A stretch of 64,000 bases of DNA from NCBI GenBank assembly GCA_017309115.1, contig JAFLEF010000006.1, positions 124,001-188,000 of the forward strand. Reading direction: 5' to 3'. A program made the translations under genes and the position numbers. Numbering within the stretch: the stretch's first letter is position 1; each line of letters begins with the position of its first letter. Shown here piece after piece: positions 61,792-64,000 of the stretch. The notes beneath the pieces were generated by a model. It ran no database searches. It was not told where the DNA came from and saw only the letters and a program-made list of their open reading frames with translations. The stretch is from Verrucomicrobiota bacterium. GTDB taxonomy: Bacteria > Verrucomicrobiota > Verrucomicrobiia > Limisphaerales > UBA9464.

Positions 61792-63042
61792 CTACTCCAC
61801 AAACCGCTCAAAAATCAGCACGCAATTCTGTCCGCCAAAGGCAAACGAGTTGGACATCACCCGGCAAACCTCGGCCTTCCGGGCCTGATTGGGAACGTAG
61901 TCCAAATCACACGCCGGATCCGGATCTTCCAAATTGATCGTCGGAGGAATGATGCCGTGATTGATGATGTTGACACAGGTCGCCGCCTCCAGAGCCCCAC
62001 CGGCGCCAATTGAATGGCCAATCATCGACTTGATGGAACTCACCGGGATCGAATAGGCCCGCTCCCCGAAAGTGGTCTTGATCGCCCGGGTTTCGATCGG
62101 ATCGTTGACGTCGGTTCCCGTGCCGTGGGCATTGATGTAGTCAATATCCTCCGGCTTCAGACCCGCCGTCTGCAACGCCTGTTGCATCGCCTGCACTGCC
62201 CCCAACCCGTCCGGATGCGCCGCCGTAATGTGGTAGGCGTCGCACGACATCCCGATTCCCGACAACTCAGCCAGGATCGGCGCCGACCGTTTCCGGGCGT
62301 GTTCCAACGTTTCCAAAACGAGCACCGCCGCCCCTTCGGCCATGACAAATCCGTCCCGACCGCGATCAAACGGCCGACTGGCGCGCTCGGGTTCGTCATT
62401 GCGCGTGGACAACGCCCGCAACGCGCAGAAGGACTCCAGATAGGACTCGGTGATCGCTGACTCCGCTCCGCCCGCCAACGCGACATCGGCAAAGCCCAAA
62501 CGAAGCATCATCCAGGCGCTCGCGAGGGCGTGGCTGCCGGTCGCGCAGGCGGACGACACACTGAACCCGGGACCCGTCAGACCGTACTGCAGGGCGATAT
62601 TCCCGGAGGCCATGCTGGTGCTGACGCGCGGCACAGAGAACGGATTGGTCTTGCCTGGTCCCTTCGTGAACAACTGCATCATCTGCGTCTCCAAGAAGGG
62701 AAAATCAGCAATCGCCGAGGCCACCACAGTGGCAATGCGGGAGCGGTCCTGTTGCTCCAAGTTCAATCCGGCGGCCCGCATGGCTTCCGTACTGGCCGCG
62801 ATGGAGAACTGAGCGTAACGGCCAATGCGGCGGGCCATCTTCGGATCCATGTGATCCGTCGGCTGGAATTGCTTCACTTCCCCGGCGATCCGACTCGGCA
62901 GCCGAGAGGCATTGAACTGGGTGATCGGGCCAATCCCGGACCGACCGGCGATCAGCCCGTCAAACGTTTCGCGGTTGGTTAGTCCCACGGGCGAAAGGGC
63001 GCCGATCCCAGTAACAACGATGCGGGGTTGGACAAGATTCAT
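61792..63042 (-). CDS. fabF: beta-ketoacyl-ACP synthase II
   Basis: 416 residues from the ATG at 63042, with GGGAG upstream. The catalytic triad is Cys in 'VSSACATGSHALASAW', His in 'NAHGTGTDVNDPIETRAI' and His in 'SSIKSMIGHSIGAGGALEA', with the lysine in the latter stretch. It elongates acyl-ACP by condensation with malonyl-ACP in fatty-acid synthesis. The usual partners acpP and fabG are not adjacent; it stands between the permease and a HipA kinase. A role in a specialised lipid or polyketide cannot be excluded. Confidence 0.94.
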   Translation of the reverse strand: MNLVQPRIVVTGIGALSPVGLTNRETFDGLIAGRSGIGPITQFNASRLPSRIAGEVKQFQPTDHMDPKMARRIGRYAQFSIAASTEAMRAAGLNLEQQDRSRIATVVASAIADFPFLETQMMQLFTKGPGKTNPFSVPRVSTSMASGNIALQYGLTGPGFSVSSACATGSHALASAWMMLRLGFADVALAGGAESAITESYLESFCALRALSTRNDEPERASRPFDRGRDGFVMAEGAAVLVLETLEHARKRSAPILAELSGIGMSCDAYHITAAHPDGLGAVQAMQQALQTAGLKPEDIDYINAHGTGTDVNDPIETRAIKTTFGERAYSIPVSSIKSMIGHSIGAGGALEAATCVNIINHGIIPPTINLEDPDPACDLDYVPNQARKAEVCRVMSNSFAFGGQNCVLIFERFVE

Positions 63043-63162
63043 AAGCGGGTCTCCCGGCAGTGCCCCCAGACCCATGGGCAAAACTCTTCCACGCCCACTT
63101 CCCAGTTACCAGATTTCCCGCCCGAACCGATCGACCGGGCCAACCACAGCCTGCGGAACCGG

Positions 63163-64000
63163 TCACCGGGACTCCTGCGTCAAGTCAGCCCCGAGCCGTT
63201 CTCCAGCGGCCCGAAGACCGGCCATGACGGCATCCGCTACCGCCACCGGGAAACCCTTGGGCAACGCATTCTGGACCTTAGCGATCACCATCGGCGTGCG
63301 GTCCACAATCTCTGCCAGGAGGGCAGGCATGTCAGCCACACCGGAGCGGCGAGCGGTTTCAATCCAGTGTTGGGCGTGGATGCTTTCCCACAGGTAATGT
63401 CGGTTCTTCCCCTCGACGGCCATGGCCATCTTGAGCTTCTGGGGCGCAATCTTCCCCGCCCCATTGCCCAGCAACGGATACGCTGACAAAACATCGTAAC
63501 GCGGAGTCAGCCGGTAGGCACCGCCCGACAGAAGGAAGAGGCTGAAATTCTTGGCATGACCGTCAATGGCCGCGAGCAGCCAGAACACGACCAGAGTGCG
63601 CAGAAAATCACGTCGATCCTCGGCCGGGTCCTCGGAGCCAAGAAGCACCTCAAGGATCCGGCGAATTCCGGGTCCGCCATGGGCCTCGTATTTCAACGCC
63701 CCCGCAGTTGCCGTGGCCTGGCAGAAGTCCTCTTGCGGCAGTCGGATCCACCACCGGCTATCAACGGACAGGCGCCGATCAAACCGGTCGACCACGAGTG
63801 TTTTGTGTTCGCCGAAAGTCTCCAGGCTACAGTTCGCTACCGGGATGCCGTATTCGCGGACAACTTGGGCACACAGCCACTCGTTCTCGACGGATGTGGA
63901 CAAATCGAAACCCTGCGGAAGGAGTCCGATCGGCAGCTTAAAAATGTGGGTTGTCGGCGTTGTCCCCGTCGGCCGATACCAACGTCCCTTGTGCCTGAGC
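63163..64000 (-). CDS. hipA: HipA-family serine/threonine kinase toxin (5' partial)
   Basis: The frame is open to the end of the window, so the N-terminal part lies outside; about 279 residues to the C-terminus are visible. 'TTPTTHIFKLP' is the HipA P-loop-like segment, 'TLVVDRFDRRL' the next conserved block, and 'LLAAIDGHAKNFSLFL' contains the catalytic-loop aspartate and asparagine. 'YRLTPRYDVLSAYPL' (the metal-binding aspartate) follows. HipA phosphorylates a target such as GltX and induces dormancy, normally held in check by a HipB antitoxin encoded just upstream, which would be beyond the window. The short TTG-started version visible inside is not the true start. Confidence 0.88.
   Translation of the reverse strand, partial: LRHKGRWYRPTGTTPTTHIFKLPIGLLPQGFDLSTSVENEWLCAQVVREYGIPVANCSLETFGEHKTLVVDRFDRRLSVDSRWWIRLPQEDFCQATATAGALKYEAHGGPGIRRILEVLLGSEDPAEDRRDFLRTLVVFWLLAAIDGHAKNFSLFLLSGGAYRLTPRYDVLSAYPLLGNGAGKIAPQKLKMAMAVEGKNRHYLWESIHAQHWIETARRSGVADMPALLAEIVDRTPMVIAKVQNALPKGFPVAVADAVMAGLRAAGERLGADLTQESR

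Overview
The window looks like a piece of a high-GC Gram-negative chromosome, most likely Verrucomicrobiota (Pedosphaera/Limisphaera-type lineage). No rRNA or marker phylogeny could be run. The clues are three PEP-CTERM sorting-signal proteins, a Tat-exported Gfo/Idh/MocA oxidoreductase, TIG-repeat and TSP3-like secreted proteins sharing a 'Y.L..S..L ... FFRL' module, an FmdB zinc-ribbon protein and a Rho with a Pro/Gln-rich N-terminus. The genes are dense, frequently overlap by ATGA or GTGA, and often lack a strong Shine-Dalgarno sequence.

Layout. 1-4.4 kb: cell-surface and secreted proteins (TIG repeats, a secreted protein of unknown function, FmdB, PEP-CTERM). 4.5-12.9 kb: surface-polysaccharide block with an O-antigen-ligase-like protein, a sugar-nucleotide epimerase, two glycosyltransferases, three SAM methyltransferases and a secreted chitobiase-C-like protein. 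13-16.6 kb: sigma-54 response regulator, threonine aldolase and radical SAM protein. 16.7-21.9 kb, minus strand: a fused str/S10 operon rpsL-rpsG-fusA-rpsJ-rplC-rplD-rplW that lacks tuf and ends abruptly at a strong intrinsic terminator after rplW. 22.2-30.0 kb, plus strand: LuxE-like and LuxC-like proteins, QueD, DegT aminotransferase, GT2 and a YfhO-like membrane protein. 30-33.2 kb: methyltransferase, two tandem paralogous PEP-CTERM proteins and a NeuD/PglD-like acyltransferase.

33.2-43.7 kb: Nudix hydrolase, Tat-exported oxidoreductase, phospholipase-D-type enzyme coupled to a membrane TPR protein, an AT-rich orphan gene, a serine hydrolase, small conserved proteins including SlyX, and RecN. 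43.8-48.8 kb: cupin, metallo-beta-lactamase-fold protein, PlsC, sugar nucleotidyltransferase, ABC ATPase and an outer-membrane protein. 48.9-60.1 kb: alpha-glucan phosphorylase, GT39 mannosyltransferase-like protein, GltB, tandem ACT protein and Rho. 60.3-64 kb: initiator tRNA with its own promoter and terminator, TauE/SafE permease, FabF and a HipA kinase cut by the window edge.

The genes mostly form housekeeping units separated by envelope and glycan functions. The best candidate for something under-described is the LuxE/LuxC pair without luciferase, packed with QueD and followed by an aminotransferase. The early-terminating S10 operon is the most unusual housekeeping feature.
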